DNA of 64,000 nt from Pseudomonas viridiflava. Lineage in GTDB: Bacteria > Pseudomonadota > Gammaproteobacteria > Pseudomonadales > Pseudomonadaceae. Positions 16,494-27,474 of this stretch are shown one piece after another (the stretch's first letter is position 1; each line of letters begins with the position of its first letter). The notes beneath the pieces were generated by a model, which was not told where the DNA came from, made no database searches, and saw only the letters and a program-made list of their open reading frames with translations. A program made the translations under genes and the position numbers. Location: positions 1 through 64,000 of the forward strand of contig NZ_UUIS01000014.1 in assembly GCF_900589395.1 (NCBI RefSeq), written 5' to 3'.

Positions 16494-18080
16494 ATGGCCC
16501 GGCTCAAGCGCCATAAATTTTTTCCTTTCCTGGCCTGGTTGCCCCAACAGACCCGCCACAGCGTCGGCCGCGATGCACTGGTGGGGCTGAGCGGGGCGAT
16601 CCTGGCACTGCCGCAATCGATCGCCTACGCCCTGATCGCCGGCCTGCCGCCGGAGTACGGCTTGTACGCCGCCATCGTGCCGGTGCTGATCGCCTGCCTG
16701 TGGGGTTCGTCCTGGCACCTGATTTGCGGGCCGACGGCGGCGATTTCCGTGGTGCTGTACGCCAGCGTCAGCCCCCTGGCGGTGCCGGCCAGTCAGGACT
16801 ACATCACCCTGATCCTGCTGCTGACCTTCATTGCCGGTGCCTTCCAGTTATTGCTCGGCCTGATGCGCTTCGGCGCGCTGGTCAACTTCGTTTCGCATTC
16901 GGTGGTGATCGGTTTCACCCTGGGCGCGGCCGTGGTCATTGCCCTGGGACAATTGCCCAACCTCATGGGCCTGGAGCTGCCCAGCCAGAGCACCGCGCTG
17001 GGCAGCCTGGCCGCACTCATCGAACACCGCCACCAGGTCGACACCACATCCCTGACCCTGGGCCTGCTGACCCTGGGGCTGGGCATCGTGCTCAAGGCGC
17101 TGGCGCCCAAGTGGCCGACCCTGATGATCACTCTGCTGACCAGTAGCCTGCTGGTCTGGCTGTGGCCTGCGATGTTCGGCCATGTGCAACAGGTCAAGGC
17201 TTTTGCCGGTCACCTGCCGCCGTTCAGCCCGGTGCCGCTGGACGGCGAACTGATCATTCGCCTGCTGCCCACCGCCGTGGCCGTGGGCATGCTCGGGCTG
17301 GTCAACAGCCTCTCGATTGCCCGCTCGCTGGCGACCCGCTCGCAGCAGATGCTCAACGCCAATCAGGAAGTGCGCGCCCAGGGCCTGTCGAACATGGCCG
17401 GCGCCTTGTTTTCCGGCTACCTGTCGGCCGGCTCCTTCACCCGTGCGGCCCTGAGCTTCGAGGCCGGCGCCCGCTCGCCGCTGGCCGGGGTGTTTTCGGC
17501 ATTGTGGGTGGCGCTGTTTGCCGTGGCCGGGGCGTCGCTGATCGCGCACATTCCGATCCCGGCCATGGCCGCTTCGATTTTGCTGATCTGCTGGGGGCTC
17601 ATCGACCGCCGAGGCATTGCGGCGCTGTTCCGGGTCAGCCGGGCGGAATTTTTCGTCATGTTGCTGACCTGCGCCGCCACTCTGGTGCTGGAGCTTCAGG
17701 CGGCGATCTACGCCGGCGTGCTGGCGTCGCTGTTCTTTTATCTCAAGCGCACCTCGCAGCCGCGCGTGCAACAGTGGCGCGAGGGCGACGAGGAAATCCT
17801 GCGTGTGGGCGGCTCGATCTTCTTTGGCGCCAGCCATTACCTGCAGACCCGGCTGCAACGCAGCGAAGGCCGGCACGTGGTGATCGAGGCGCAGCACATC
17901 AATTTCATCGACTATTCAGGCGTCGAGATGCTGCATCAGGAAGCCCGCCGGCTGGGCCAGCAAGGCCGCAGCCTGACCCTGCGCCATGCCAGGGCGCATG
18001 TGATCGAAGAACTGCACAAGCTCGAAGGACCCGAGCGCTGCCCGATCCGGTTCGAAAGCCCGGCAGGCGCCGGCTTGTAG
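16494..18080 (+). CDS. SulP-family inorganic anion transporter with STAS domain
   Basis: The 528-residue protein begins with the SulP core (VGLSGAILALPQSIAYALIAGLPPEYGLYAAIVP) and about 11-12 membrane segments. A cytoplasmic STAS domain with NFIDYSGVEMLHQEA closes it. The family moves sulfate, bicarbonate or related anions; proximity to choline sulfatase would fit sulfate, but that is inference. The TAG stop (18078-18080) lies in the first bases of a long inverted repeat, so the repeat probably set the present C-terminus. Confidence 0.9.
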   Translation: MARLKRHKFFPFLAWLPQQTRHSVGRDALVGLSGAILALPQSIAYALIAGLPPEYGLYAAIVPVLIACLWGSSWHLICGPTAAISVVLYASVSPLAVPASQDYITLILLLTFIAGAFQLLLGLMRFGALVNFVSHSVVIGFTLGAAVVIALGQLPNLMGLELPSQSTALGSLAALIEHRHQVDTTSLTLGLLTLGLGIVLKALAPKWPTLMITLLTSSLLVWLWPAMFGHVQQVKAFAGHLPPFSPVPLDGELIIRLLPTAVAVGMLGLVNSLSIARSLATRSQQMLNANQEVRAQGLSNMAGALFSGYLSAGSFTRAALSFEAGARSPLAGVFSALWVALFAVAGASLIAHIPIPAMAASILLICWGLIDRRGIAALFRVSRAEFFVMLLTCAATLVLELQAAIYAGVLASLFFYLKRTSQPRVQQWREGDEEILRVGGSIFFGASHYLQTRLQRSEGRHVVIEAQHINFIDYSGVEMLHQEARRLGQQGRSLTLRHARAHVIEELHKLEGPERCPIRFESPAGAGL

Positions 18081-18221
18081 GAGCGCGCTCTGCCCGCGAC
18101 CGAGTGCGTAGCGCTCGCAAAAATTGTGTAGACGCTGAAAATTTACGACTGAAATATCTGCGAAACGCCACAAATTTACGACTGCTAACGCAGCCGGTCG
18201 CGGGCAGAGCGCGCTCCTACA
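18076..18221. repeat. ~146-bp inverted-repeat element, copy 1
   Basis: Starts TGTAGGAGCGCGCTCTGCCC and ends with its near-complement GGGCAGAGCGCGCTCCTACA. The interior contains shared modules such as GAGTGCGTAGCGCTCGCA, AAATTTACGACTG and CGCCACAAATTTACGACTGC. Further copies are at 21255-21405 and 28868-29017. Confidence 0.9.
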
Positions 18222-18287
18222 GGCGGTGAATTTAATATCCAGTAAAATCAGTAAGTTATTTTGTGTATGCCCCCACAGATGAGGCGC

Positions 18288-19112
18288 CTAGGACATCGCC
18301 AGCTGCCGGCGCATTTCGGCCAGTACCGGGGCGGAGTCGGGGCGCACGCCGCGCCACAGCAGGAAGGCTTCGGCGGCCTGCTCGACCAGCATGCCCAGGC
18401 CGTCCACCGCGCGCGCGGCGCCGTGCTCGCCGGCCCAGTGGCAGAACGCAGTGGGCGCCTTGGCGTACATCATGTCGTAGCAGAAGGTGTGGTCCCTGGC
18501 GATCAGGCTCGGCGCAATCGGTGGCAGCTCGCCGGACAGGCTGGCCGAGGTGGCGTTGATGATCACGTCCACCGCCTCTTCGAGCCAGCCGAAGCCACTG
18601 GCCGACACCGGGCCCAGGTCGGCGAATTCATGCACCAGTTGTTCGGCCTTTGCCACCGTGCGGTTGGCGATCACCACCACCTCGGGCTGCTCGGCCAGCA
18701 AGGGTTCGAGCACCCCGCGCACCGCGCCGCCGGCGCCCAGCAGCAGGATGCGCTTGCCGCGCAGTTCAAGGCCGCAATTGACCGTCAGGTCGCGTACCAG
18801 GCCGGCACCGTCGGTGTTGTCGCCCAGCAGGCTGCCGTCATCGCGCCGGGCCAGGGTGTTGACCGCACCGGCACGGCGGGCGCGCTCGGTCAGGCTGTCG
18901 GCCAGGGCGAAGGCCTGCTCCTTGAACGGCACGGTGACATTGGCGCCGCGTCCTGCCTGGAAAAAGGCCCGGGCAAAGGCCGGGAAGTCGTCCAGCGGTG
19001 CCAGTGCGGTGCGGTAGTCCAGGTGCTGGCCGGTCTGCTCGGCGAACAGGCGATGAATCAACGGCGACTTGCTGTGGCCGATGGGGTTACCGAAGACAAC
19101 GTAAGCGTCCAT
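18288..19112 (-). CDS. aroE: Shikimate dehydrogenase (NADP+) AroE
   Basis: AroE reduces 3-dehydroshikimate to shikimate in aromatic amino acid synthesis. The N-terminus [15 protein letters not shown] binds shikimate, NVTVPFKE carries the catalytic lysine, [13 protein letters not shown] the conserved aspartate, and GAGGAVRGV with NRTVAKAE forms the NADP-binding Rossmann site. It has 274 residues, the normal length. It lies 15 bases after hemF and probably shares its transcript. Confidence 0.96.
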   Translation of the reverse strand: MDAYVVFGNPIGHSKSPLIHRLFAEQTGQHLDYRTALAPLDDFPAFARAFFQAGRGANVTVPFKEQAFALADSLTERARRAGAVNTLARRDDGSLLGDNTDGAGLVRDLTVNCGLELRGKRILLLGAGGAVRGVLEPLLAEQPEVVVIANRTVAKAEQLVHEFADLGPVSASGFGWLEEAVDVIINATSASLSGELPPIAPSLIARDHTFCYDMMYAKAPTAFCHWAGEHGAARAVDGLGMLVEQAAEAFLLWRGVRPDSAPVLAEMRRQLAMS

Positions 19113-19127
19113 ACAGGTTCCTGTTGA

Positions 19128-20174
<1,047 letters not shown>

Positions 20175-20207
20175 CTATTGTGTGTCGCACTTATCATGGA
20201 GAGAGCA

Positions 20208-21182
20208 ATGGCTAAGCGTATCCAGTTCAGCACCACGGGCGGCCCTGAGGTCCTTGAATACCTTGATTACCAACCCGCCGAACCCGGCCCGCAGGAAGTG
20301 CGCGTGCACAACCGGGCCATTGGCCTGAACTTCATCGACACCTATTACCGCAGCGGCCTGTACCCCTCGCCATTGCCCAGCGGCATGGGCAATGAAGGCG
20401 CCGGCGTGGTCGAAGCAGTTGGCAGTGAGGTGACGCGCTGGCAGGTCGGCGACCGCGTGGCCTATGGCACCGGCCCCCTGGGGGCCTATAGCAATTACCA
20501 TGTGCTGCCCGAGGCGCATCTGGTCAGGCTGCCGGACGCCATCAGCTTCGAGCAGGCCGCCGCCGTGATGCTCAAGGGCCTGACCGTGCAGTACCTGCTG
20601 CGCCAGACCTACGCCATCAAGCCCAACGAAATCTTCCTGTTCCATGCCGCCGCCGGGGGCGTGGGTTCGATTGCCTGCCAGTGGGCCAAGGCCCTGGGTG
20701 CGCGCCTGATCGGCACAGTCAGTTCGCCGGAAAAAGCCGCGCACGCCAAGGCGCTCGGCGCCTGGGAAACCATCGACTACAGCCATGAAGACGTGGCCCG
20801 GCGGGTGCTGGAACTGACCGACGGCAAGAAGTGCGCGGTGGTCTATGACGGCGTGGGCAAGAACACCTGGCTGGCCTCGCTGGACTGCGTAGCCCCCCGC
20901 GGGCTTATGGTCAGCTTCGGCAATGCCTCCGGCGCGGTCACCGGCGTGCACCTGGGCCTGCTGGCGCAGAAGGGTTCGCTGTATGTGACGCGCCCGACCC
21001 TGGGCAGCTATGCCAATAATCCGCAAAACCTGCAGGCGATGGCCGACGAGTTGTTCGACATGCTCATCAGCGGCAAGATCAAGGTCAACGACATCCAGCA
21101 GTACCCCCTGCAGGACGCCGCCCAGGCCCAGATCGACCTGGCCGAGCGCAAGACCACAGGTTCGACGATCCTGATTCCTTAG
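20208..21182 (+). CDS. qor: NADPH:quinone oxidoreductase (Qor)
   Basis: A 324-residue zinc-independent medium-chain dehydrogenase/reductase. GLNFIDTYYRSGLYP is at about 41-55, then GMGNEGAGVVE and HAAAGGVGSIACQWAKALGA (the NADPH site), then SSPEKAAHAK. ATG 20208 follows TGGAGAG; an upstream in-frame ATG at 20196 is less well placed. It is divergent from hemF across 156 bases. Confidence 0.93.
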   Translation: MAKRIQFSTTGGPEVLEYLDYQPAEPGPQEVRVHNRAIGLNFIDTYYRSGLYPSPLPSGMGNEGAGVVEAVGSEVTRWQVGDRVAYGTGPLGAYSNYHVLPEAHLVRLPDAISFEQAAAVMLKGLTVQYLLRQTYAIKPNEIFLFHAAAGGVGSIACQWAKALGARLIGTVSSPEKAAHAKALGAWETIDYSHEDVARRVLELTDGKKCAVVYDGVGKNTWLASLDCVAPRGLMVSFGNASGAVTGVHLGLLAQKGSLYVTRPTLGSYANNPQNLQAMADELFDMLISGKIKVNDIQQYPLQDAAQAQIDLAERKTTGSTILIP

Positions 21183-21254
21183 TCTTTCGCTGTGGGAGCC
21201 CGTCCTGTGTCACTGACACAGGGCCAAGGCGGGGCGCCGCAAACACCGGCTCAG

Positions 21255-21405
21255 GTAGGAGCGCGCTTGCCCGCGACCGAGTGCGTAGCGCTCGCAGAAT
21301 CTGCGAAACGCCACAAATTTACGCCTGCTAACCCATCAGGGATCTATGAAACGCTGAAAATTTACGACTGCTAACGCAGCCGGTCGCGGGCAAGCGCGCT
21401 CCTAC
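21255..21405. repeat. ~151-bp inverted-repeat element, copy 2
   Basis: Ends are GTAGGAGCGCGCTTGCCCGC and its complement. The interior shares the GAGTGCGTAGCGCTCGCAGA, CGCCACAAATTTACG and GCAGCCGGTCGCGGGCAAGC modules with copies 1 and 3 but in a different order. It lies in the 261-base gap between qor and tsaC, which converge, and no gene is seen in this gap. Confidence 0.9.
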
Positions 21406-21443
21406 AAGTGGTGTACCGAGCCCATATCCAGGGGATGACGTGC

Positions 21444-22001
21444 CTAGCCGGCGCGTACGACCTGGCCGGTGGCGATATCGCGGATCACGCTCGGGTTGCG
21501 ACGCCCGCCCAGGCTACCGCCAAGCACCAGGTCGACCTGGCCACGGAAATACTGCTCGACGCGCAGTCGCGAGCGGGCAGCGGGGCGACCGGTCGGGTTG
21601 GCCGAGGTGGACACCAGCGGGCCGGTAAGGGCACATAGCTCGCGTACCACCGGGTGGTCGGTCACGCGCAGGGCGACCGTTTCGTGCTGGCCGGTGATCC
21701 ACTCGGGCAGCAGGTTCTGGTGCGGCACCAGCCAGGTGTTGGGTCCAGGCCAGGTGCTGGCCATGCGGTCGATCCACAGCTCGGGAAAATCCTCGAACAG
21801 AAAATCGAACTGGCGAATGTTGTCGGCGATCAGGATCAGCCCCTTGTCCAGCGGCCGCGACTTGATCAATAACAACCGGTACACCGCCTCCTCATCCCAG
21901 GGATCGCATCCCAGCCCCCAGACCGCCTCGGTCGGGTAGGCAATCACCGCACCTGCCCGTATCTCCCGGGCGGCTTGTTGCACACGCCAACTGCTGACCA
22001 T
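21444..22001 (-). CDS. tsaC: L-threonylcarbamoyladenylate synthase TsaC
   Basis: TsaC (YrdC/Sua5 family) makes threonylcarbamoyl-AMP for t6A at position 37 of ANN-decoding tRNAs. Seen here: [16 protein letters not shown] (16 residues, substrate site), [31 protein letters not shown] and [11 protein letters not shown]. At 185 residues it is the short single-domain form. It lies downstream of dprA on the same strand, the common arrangement in gamma-proteobacteria. Confidence 0.95.
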   Translation of the reverse strand: MVSSWRVQQAAREIRAGAVIAYPTEAVWGLGCDPWDEEAVYRLLLIKSRPLDKGLILIADNIRQFDFLFEDFPELWIDRMASTWPGPNTWLVPHQNLLPEWITGQHETVALRVTDHPVVRELCALTGPLVSTSANPTGRPAARSRLRVEQYFRGQVDLVLGGSLGGRRNPSVIRDIATGQVVRAG

Positions 22002-22055
22002 TGCCGTTTCTCCAGTGCCGATCGTGCCAGGTAAGTAATGAGCGGCAGTTTAACC

Positions 22056-23174
22056 TCAGCGCCCGCATGCGAACCATCGTCCGGCCTCACAGTTGATGCG
22101 TCCGTCCAGCTCCAGTTCGGTCAGTTCGCCCAGCACGCGGGGTAATGGCCAGCCGCTGCTGCAGGCCAATGCTTCGCTGGTCTGCGGGGCAGCGTGCAGC
22201 AGCGCCAGCAAGGGATGATCGACCGGCGCGGGCAGGGCGGCCTCGGGCGCAGGGTGTTCGGGGCCGGGCACTTGCCAGTGACGCAGGCCTTCGAGAATGT
22301 GCTGGACGCTTTCGACCAGAATGGCGCCATCGCGAATCAACTGATGACACCCGCGCGCGCCCGGATGGTGAATCGAGCCTGGAATCGCGTAGACCTCGCG
22401 GCCCTGTTCGGCCGCCAGCCGTGCGGTGATCAGCGAGCCGCTGCGCACGCTGGCCTCCACCACCAGCACGGCCAGCGACAGACCGCTGATGATCCGGTTG
22501 CGACGCGGGAAGTTGGCGGCCTGGGGCCCTGCATCCAGAGGAAACTCGGAAACCACCGCGCTGCCCTGTTCGCGCATGTGCGCAGCCAGCGTACCGTGCT
22601 TCTGTGGATAAATATTTTCCAGCCCCGTGCCGAGCACCCCGATCGTCCCCCCGCCGACGTCCAGCGCGGCCTGGTGCGCGGCGCCATCGATGCCCAGCGC
22701 CAGGCCGCTGGTGATCACCAGCCCGCTGGCCGCCAGGCTGCGCGAAAACGCGCGGGCGGTGTCCAGCGCCGGCCTGGACGCGCGTCGGCTGCCGACCATC
22801 GCCAGCTGCGGCCGGTCGAGCAATTGAGGGTTGCCGGCGATGAACAGCAAGGGTGGCGGATCGGCAATTTCCGCCAGCAATGCGGGGTAGGCCGGGTCGT
22901 CCCACATCAGCAAATGCTGGTCCGCACGCTCCAGCCAGGCCAATGCAGCGCTGGCGCCATCGCGCACTTCAAGGCTGCGCCGCGCCTCGCTGGCCGCTGC
23001 CGGAAGACGCAATGAACGCCAGGCACTGGCCGGCGCGCCGAGGGCCGCCGAGGCCGAACCAAAGGCCTGGATAAGGCGGGCAAACCGTGCAGGGCCGATC
23101 TCGGGCAGGCGGTGCAGGCGCAAGCGCGCTTCCAGTTCGGCAGGCGCAACGGGGTTATTTTCAAACAATGGCAT
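22056..23174 (-). CDS. dprA: DNA processing protein DprA
   Basis: DprA loads RecA on incoming single-stranded DNA in transformation. The Rossmann-like core is clear: LAMVGSRRASRPALD, VITSGLALGIDGAAHQAAL, TIGVLGTGLENIYPQKH, FPRRNRIISGLS and ARLAAEQGREVYAIPG. A C-terminal winged-helix-like domain follows. I start at ATG 23174 (372 residues); an open extension upstream lacks similarity. Two perfect TGTGGATAA boxes lie inside (22613) and just upstream (23220). Confidence 0.93.
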   Translation of the reverse strand: MPLFENNPVAPAELEARLRLHRLPEIGPARFARLIQAFGSASAALGAPASAWRSLRLPAAASEARRSLEVRDGASAALAWLERADQHLLMWDDPAYPALLAEIADPPPLLFIAGNPQLLDRPQLAMVGSRRASRPALDTARAFSRSLAASGLVITSGLALGIDGAAHQAALDVGGGTIGVLGTGLENIYPQKHGTLAAHMREQGSAVVSEFPLDAGPQAANFPRRNRIISGLSLAVLVVEASVRSGSLITARLAAEQGREVYAIPGSIHHPGARGCHQLIRDGAILVESVQHILEGLRHWQVPGPEHPAPEAALPAPVDHPLLALLHAAPQTSEALACSSGWPLPRVLGELTELELDGRINCEAGRWFACGR

Positions 23175-23292
23175 ACGATCGTCCCTGATCTGTGATGCAA
23201 TCCTGACAGGCGGAAAACCTGTGGATAACTCTGTTGACAACAATTTGATAACTGAGGATTTTGTCGATGACACAGGTCAGCGGCAATGCCGC

Positions 23293-24318
23293 TTATGGAT
23301 TGCGGACCTTGTCCATGATGGCCAAGGATCGGGTCGCGTGCAGGACCAAGGCGTAACTGAGCTTGTCATAGGTGCGAAACACCATCAGCAGCCCCGAACG
23401 CTCATCGGGGATCTTGACCTGCTCACCGGTGACACGGTCACGCACCTGTTCGCCGGTCTTGTAGATGGCCAGTACGTTGCCTTCTTGCAGGCCGTCGCGG
23501 CGGCCGCGATCCAGGGTCACCACATCGTACTCGCCCACCTGGGTCACACCGCGCGGCACGTCGATGATCAGTCCGTCGATGTTCGAGGCCGGTGGGGTCG
23601 GCATGAAGGTGGAGTTGACCGGTCGTTCTTCGCTGGCGAACAGGCGGTCGCCCAGGCGCACTTCCTGGGTCGTGCGTTGCAGCACCAGCGTGGAGACATC
23701 GCCCTCGGTGGCGACCACTTCGCCGCTGCCAATGTCGTCGGCGTTGATGCCCAGCACTTCTTTGGTGACCGGGTCGGTGTAAGTCTTGCCCTGACGGAAA
23801 ATGCCATACGTGGCATTCGCCGGATCCAGGCCACCACGGGCGTACAGGCGGTCGCCCTGGCCGCTGAGCACACGCTCGGCATTGCCGGCCACGATGTACG
23901 GGGCCTGCTGGAACTGTTCGGCGCTGTCGACGATGCGGTTGCTGATCAGAAAGGCGTTGATCGCGCCCAGTGGAATGCTCGGGATGGCCTCCATCGTCGG
24001 GGTACTGCGAATGCGCGGCGACAGCTTGATGGTGCCGCGTGACGCACCACGGCTGAGCTGGACATGCGGCTGGCCGTCGATGTAGGTCAGCGTCAGAGTG
24101 TCGCCGGGGTAGATCAGGTCCGGGTCCTGGATCGACGGATTGGCGCGCCACAGCTCTTTCCAGCGCCAGGGCTCGCGCAGGAATTTGCCGGAAATATCCC
24201 ACAGCGTGTCACCGGCAACCACCGTGTAACGCTGCGGATGACCTTCCCTGAGTTGCACTTGCGCCTGCGCAAGACCACTGGCGGTCAACAGCAGCAGGGC
24301 GAGTAGTGTTTTCCTCAT
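23293..24318 (-). CDS. Secreted LysM-domain protein
   Basis: ATG 24318 gives 341 residues with a signal peptide (MRKTLLALLLLTASGLAQAQ). A LysM peptidoglycan-binding domain follows at about 30-80 (YTVVAGDTLWDISGKFL, NPSIQDPDLIYPGDTL). The remaining ~250 residues are a conserved periplasmic region I cannot name. This gene is divergent from def-fmt-rsmB-trkA, as in other Pseudomonas. The role is probably in the envelope; no catalytic motif is visible. Confidence 0.88.
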   Translation of the reverse strand: MRKTLLALLLLTASGLAQAQVQLREGHPQRYTVVAGDTLWDISGKFLREPWRWKELWRANPSIQDPDLIYPGDTLTLTYIDGQPHVQLSRGASRGTIKLSPRIRSTPTMEAIPSIPLGAINAFLISNRIVDSAEQFQQAPYIVAGNAERVLSGQGDRLYARGGLDPANATYGIFRQGKTYTDPVTKEVLGINADDIGSGEVVATEGDVSTLVLQRTTQEVRLGDRLFASEERPVNSTFMPTPPASNIDGLIIDVPRGVTQVGEYDVVTLDRGRRDGLQEGNVLAIYKTGEQVRDRVTGEQVKIPDERSGLLMVFRTYDKLSYALVLHATRSLAIMDKVRNP

Positions 24319-24505
24319 GCGGTGAATCCCTTTATCATGTGGCATCGCGTCAACCATAGAAGACGGCTTGAAAATCGCAGCAGTGCGCCAGATCGCAATT
24401 GTTACGATTCGTCCGACAGCGTGGTATTCAAGGGGCTGCGTGCGTTGCCTTGTGCAAACCGGCAGCCGTTCCTGACTTTACCCTAACAGTGCAGCACTTA
24501 CGTAT

Positions 24506-25012
24506 ATGGCTATTCTCAACATTCTCGAATTTCCCGATGCGCGCCTGCGCACCATCGCCAAGCCGGTGACGGTCGTGGACGATGCCATTCGCCAGCTGGT
24601 CGACGACATGTTTGAAACCATGTACGAGGCGCCGGGCATCGGCCTGGCCGCGACCCAGGTCAATGTGCACAAGCGCGTGGTGGTCATGGACCTCAGCGAA
24701 GACCGCAGCGAGCCGCTGGTGCTGATCAACCCCGAGCTTGAAACCCTGACCCAGGACATGGGCCAGTACCAGGAAGGTTGTCTGTCGGTACCCGGCTTCT
24801 ACGAGAACGTCGACCGCCCGCTGCAGGTGCGCATCAAGGCACTGGACCGCGAAGGCCAGCCCTATGAAATGGTTGCCGAAGGCCTGCTGGCGGTGTGCAT
24901 CCAGCATGAGTGCGATCACCTCAATGGCAAGCTGTTCGTCGATTACCTCTCTACCCTCAAGCGTGACCGGATCAAGAAAAAGCTGGAAAAACTGCACAGG
25001 CAGAACGCCTGA
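24506..25012 (+). CDS. def: Peptide deformylase Def
   Basis: Def removes the formyl group from new proteins. All three family motifs are present: GIGLAATQV at about 45, EGCLSVPG at about 90 and HECDHLNG at about 133, supplying the cysteine and two histidines that bind the metal. The 168-residue length is normal. It is the first gene of def-fmt-rsmB-trkA; a terminator-like hairpin separates it from fmt. Confidence 0.97.
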   Translation: MAILNILEFPDARLRTIAKPVTVVDDAIRQLVDDMFETMYEAPGIGLAATQVNVHKRVVVMDLSEDRSEPLVLINPELETLTQDMGQYQEGCLSVPGFYENVDRPLQVRIKALDREGQPYEMVAEGLLAVCIQHECDHLNGKLFVDYLSTLKRDRIKKKLEKLHRQNA

Positions 25013-25027
25013 TCCGCGATCACCCCC

Positions 25028-25057
25028 AAAAGGCCTGTCACGGGCCTTTTGCTTTTT
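25028..25057 (+). terminator. Rho-independent terminator-like hairpin between def and fmt
   Basis: AAAAGGCC pairs with GGCCTTTT around a short TGTCACG-type loop, followed by GCTTTTTT. It stands 15 bases after the def stop and 17 bases before the fmt start, so it may attenuate rather than fully stop transcription. Confidence 0.8.
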
Positions 25058-25074
25058 TACTGAACGAGACATCC

Positions 25075-26019
25075 ATGACTGAGCCACTGCGCATCGTTTT
25101 CGCCGGCACCCCGGAATTTGCCGCCGAACACCTGAAAGCCCTGCTCGACAGCCCGCACACCCTCGTGGCGGTCTATACCCAGCCCGACCGTCCGGCCGGT
25201 CGCGGGCAGAAGCTGATGCCCAGCCCGGTCAAGCAACTGGCGCTGCAACACGACATTGCGGTGCTGCAGCCACCGACCCTGCGTGATGCCGAGGCCCAGG
25301 CCGAACTGGCGGCGCTCAAGCCCGACCTGATGGTGGTGGTCGCCTACGGCCTGATCCTGCCACAGGTGGTGCTGGATATTCCGCGCCTGGGCTGCATCAA
25401 CAGCCATGCCTCGCTGTTGCCACGCTGGCGCGGGGCGGCGCCGATCCAGCGCGCCGTGCAGGCCGGCGACGCCCAGAGCGGCGTGACCGTGATGCGCATG
25501 GAAGCCGGGCTCGACACCGGCCCCATGCTGCTCAAGGCCATCACCCCGATCAGCGCCCAGGACACCGGCGGCACGCTGCACGACCGGCTCGCCGAACTGG
25601 GCCCGCCCGCCGTGCTGCAAGCCATTGCCGGTCTGGCCGACGGCACGCTGGTCGGTGAAGTCCAGGACGACAGCCTGGCCACCTACGCCCACAAGCTCAA
25701 CAAGGACGAGGCGCGCCTGGACTGGAGCCGCCCGGCCGACGAGCTCGAACGGCTGATTCGTGCGTTCAATCCGTGGCCGGTCTGCCACAGCACCCTCAAT
25801 GGCGAAGCACTCAAGGTGCTGGCCGCCACGCTGGCCGACGGGCAGGGCGCACCCGGCACCATCCTGGACGCCAGCAAGGACGGCCTGCTGGTCGCCTGCG
25901 GCGAACAGGCCCTGCGCCTGACCCGCCTGCAACTGCCCGGTGGCAAGGCCCTGGGCTTTGCCGACCTGTTCAACAGCCGCCGCGAGAAATTCGCCAGCGG
26001 CACGGTACTGGGTCAATGA
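25075..26019 (+). CDS. fmt: Methionyl-tRNA formyltransferase Fmt
   Basis: Fmt formylates initiator Met-tRNA using 10-formyl-THF. The N-terminal domain has [31 protein letters not shown] and the formyl-site sequence [19 protein letters not shown]. The C-terminal domain contains AFNPWPVCH. Length, 314 residues, is normal. Its TGA overlaps the rsmB start (ATGA). Confidence 0.97.
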   Translation: MTEPLRIVFAGTPEFAAEHLKALLDSPHTLVAVYTQPDRPAGRGQKLMPSPVKQLALQHDIAVLQPPTLRDAEAQAELAALKPDLMVVVAYGLILPQVVLDIPRLGCINSHASLLPRWRGAAPIQRAVQAGDAQSGVTVMRMEAGLDTGPMLLKAITPISAQDTGGTLHDRLAELGPPAVLQAIAGLADGTLVGEVQDDSLATYAHKLNKDEARLDWSRPADELERLIRAFNPWPVCHSTLNGEALKVLAATLADGQGAPGTILDASKDGLLVACGEQALRLTRLQLPGGKALGFADLFNSRREKFASGTVLGQ

Positions 26020-27365
26020 ACCCGCGCCTGGCCGCAGCCCGCGCCCTGGCTGCCGTACTCAGTGGCAAGGCCTCGCTCAACAGTTCGCTGCCGGGGCAAC
26101 TGGACAAGGTCGAGGCGCGTGATCGCGGCCTGACCCAGGACCTGGCCTTTGGCACCGCACGCTGGCAGCCACGCCTGTCGGCGCTGGCGGCCAGATTGCT
26201 GCAAAAGCCGTTCAAGGCCGCCGACGCCGATGTCGAAGCCCTGTTGCTGGTCGGCCTGTACCAGTTGCTCTACAGCCGCGTACCAGCGCATGCCGCCATC
26301 GGCGAAACTGTGGGCTGCGCCGACAAGCTTAAAAAGCCCTGGGCCAAGGCTTTGCTCAATGCCGTGCTGCGCCGTGCCCAGCGCGAGAGCGAAGGCCTGC
26401 TGGCCGAGCTGGAACATGATCCAGTGGTGCGCACCGCGCACCCGCGCTGGCTGCAGAAAGCCCTCAAGGCCGCCTGGCCCGAGCACTGGGAGGCCATTTG
26501 CGCGGCCAACAACGCCCACCCGCCGATGATCCTGCGCATCAACCGCCGCCATCAGACCCGCGACCAGTACCTTGAGCACCTCAAAGGCGCCGGCATCGAG
26601 GCCTCGGCCAGTCCGTTCAGCCAGGACGGCATCATGCTGGCCGAGGCACAGGACGTGCGCGAGCTGCCTGGTTTTGCCGAAGGCTGGGTCAGCGTGCAGG
26701 ACGAGGCCGCGCAACTGGCCGCCGAGCTGCTGGACCTGGCGCCGGGCCAGCGGGTGCTGGACGCCTGCTGTGCACCGGGTGGCAAGACGTGCCATATCCT
26801 GGAAATCCAGCCGGCGCTGAGCGCCGTGGTGGCCGTCGACCTGGAGGCCAAGCGCCTGGTACGGGTGCGCGAGAACCTGGAGCGGCTGGGTCTGACGGCC
26901 GAGCTGATCGCCGCCGATGGTCGCGACACCGCGCAGTGGTGGGACGGCACGCCGTTCCAGCGCATCTTGCTCGACGCCCCGTGCTCGGCCACTGGCGTGA
27001 TCCGCCGCCACCCCGACATCAAGCTGACGCGCCAGGCTGACGACATTCCCGCACTGGCCAGCCTGCAGGGCGAACTGCTCGATGCGCTGTGGCCGACCCT
27101 GGAAGTCGGCGGCATTGTGCTGTATGCCACCTGCTCGGTGCTGCCGACTGAAAACACCGAAGTGATCCAGGCCTTCCTGGCCCGCACTCCGGGCGCCCGC
27201 GAGCTGGACATCGCCGGCCAGCAAGGCCAGCCGGCGGCCGGCCTCAAGCAACCACACGGGCGCCAGCTATTGCCCCGGCAAGACGGGCACGACGGGTTCT
27301 ACTACGCCAAACTGATCAAGATCGCCGCATCGCCACAATCGTCGCAATCGTCACAATCGTCGTAG
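26016..27365 (+). CDS. rsmB: 16S rRNA (cytosine 967-C5)-methyltransferase RsmB
   Basis: RsmB has an N-terminal NusB-like domain and a C-terminal SAM methyltransferase: [11 protein letters not shown] (SAM motif I), [19 protein letters not shown] with the first catalytic cysteine, and [11 protein letters not shown] with the second. ATG 26016 overlaps the fmt stop. The 449-residue product is longer than usual because after the normal KLIKIAAS end it runs through a Ser-Ser-Gln tandem tail. The TAG stop is supplied by the REP element that follows. Confidence 0.95.
   Translation: MNPRLAAARALAAVLSGKASLNSSLPGQLDKVEARDRGLTQDLAFGTARWQPRLSALAARLLQKPFKAADADVEALLLVGLYQLLYSRVPAHAAIGETVGCADKLKKPWAKALLNAVLRRAQRESEGLLAELEHDPVVRTAHPRWLQKALKAAWPEHWEAICAANNAHPPMILRINRRHQTRDQYLEHLKGAGIEASASPFSQDGIMLAEAQDVRELPGFAEGWVSVQDEAAQLAAELLDLAPGQRVLDACCAPGGKTCHILEIQPALSAVVAVDLEAKRLVRVRENLERLGLTAELIAADGRDTAQWWDGTPFQRILLDAPCSATGVIRRHPDIKLTRQADDIPALASLQGELLDALWPTLEVGGIVLYATCSVLPTENTEVIQAFLARTPGARELDIAGQQGQPAAGLKQPHGRQLLPRQDGHDGFYYAKLIKIAASPQSSQSSQSS
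27334..27362 (+). repeat. Short 9-bp tandem repeat (CAATCGTCG-type)
   Basis: Three to four copies of CACAATCGTCG/CAATCGTCA extend the rsmB frame with Ser-Gln units just before the REP element. Repeat number could vary between strains. Confidence 0.7.
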
Positions 27366-27446
27366 GAGCGGCTTCAGCCGCGAAGGGCAGCTCTTCGTTA
27401 GCGTCTGCTTCGCGGCTAAAGCGGATCACCGCCCGACCGATCCTAC
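27363..27446. repeat. REP/REPIN element between rsmB and trkA
   Basis: It opens GTAGGAGCGGCTTCAGCCGC, the common Pseudomonas REP, and a second inverted REP-like half ends TCCTAC. The rsmB stop codon lies in its first bases. Confidence 0.85.
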
Positions 27447-27474
27447 GGCAAGGCGTTTTCTCTGGAGTGAAAGG

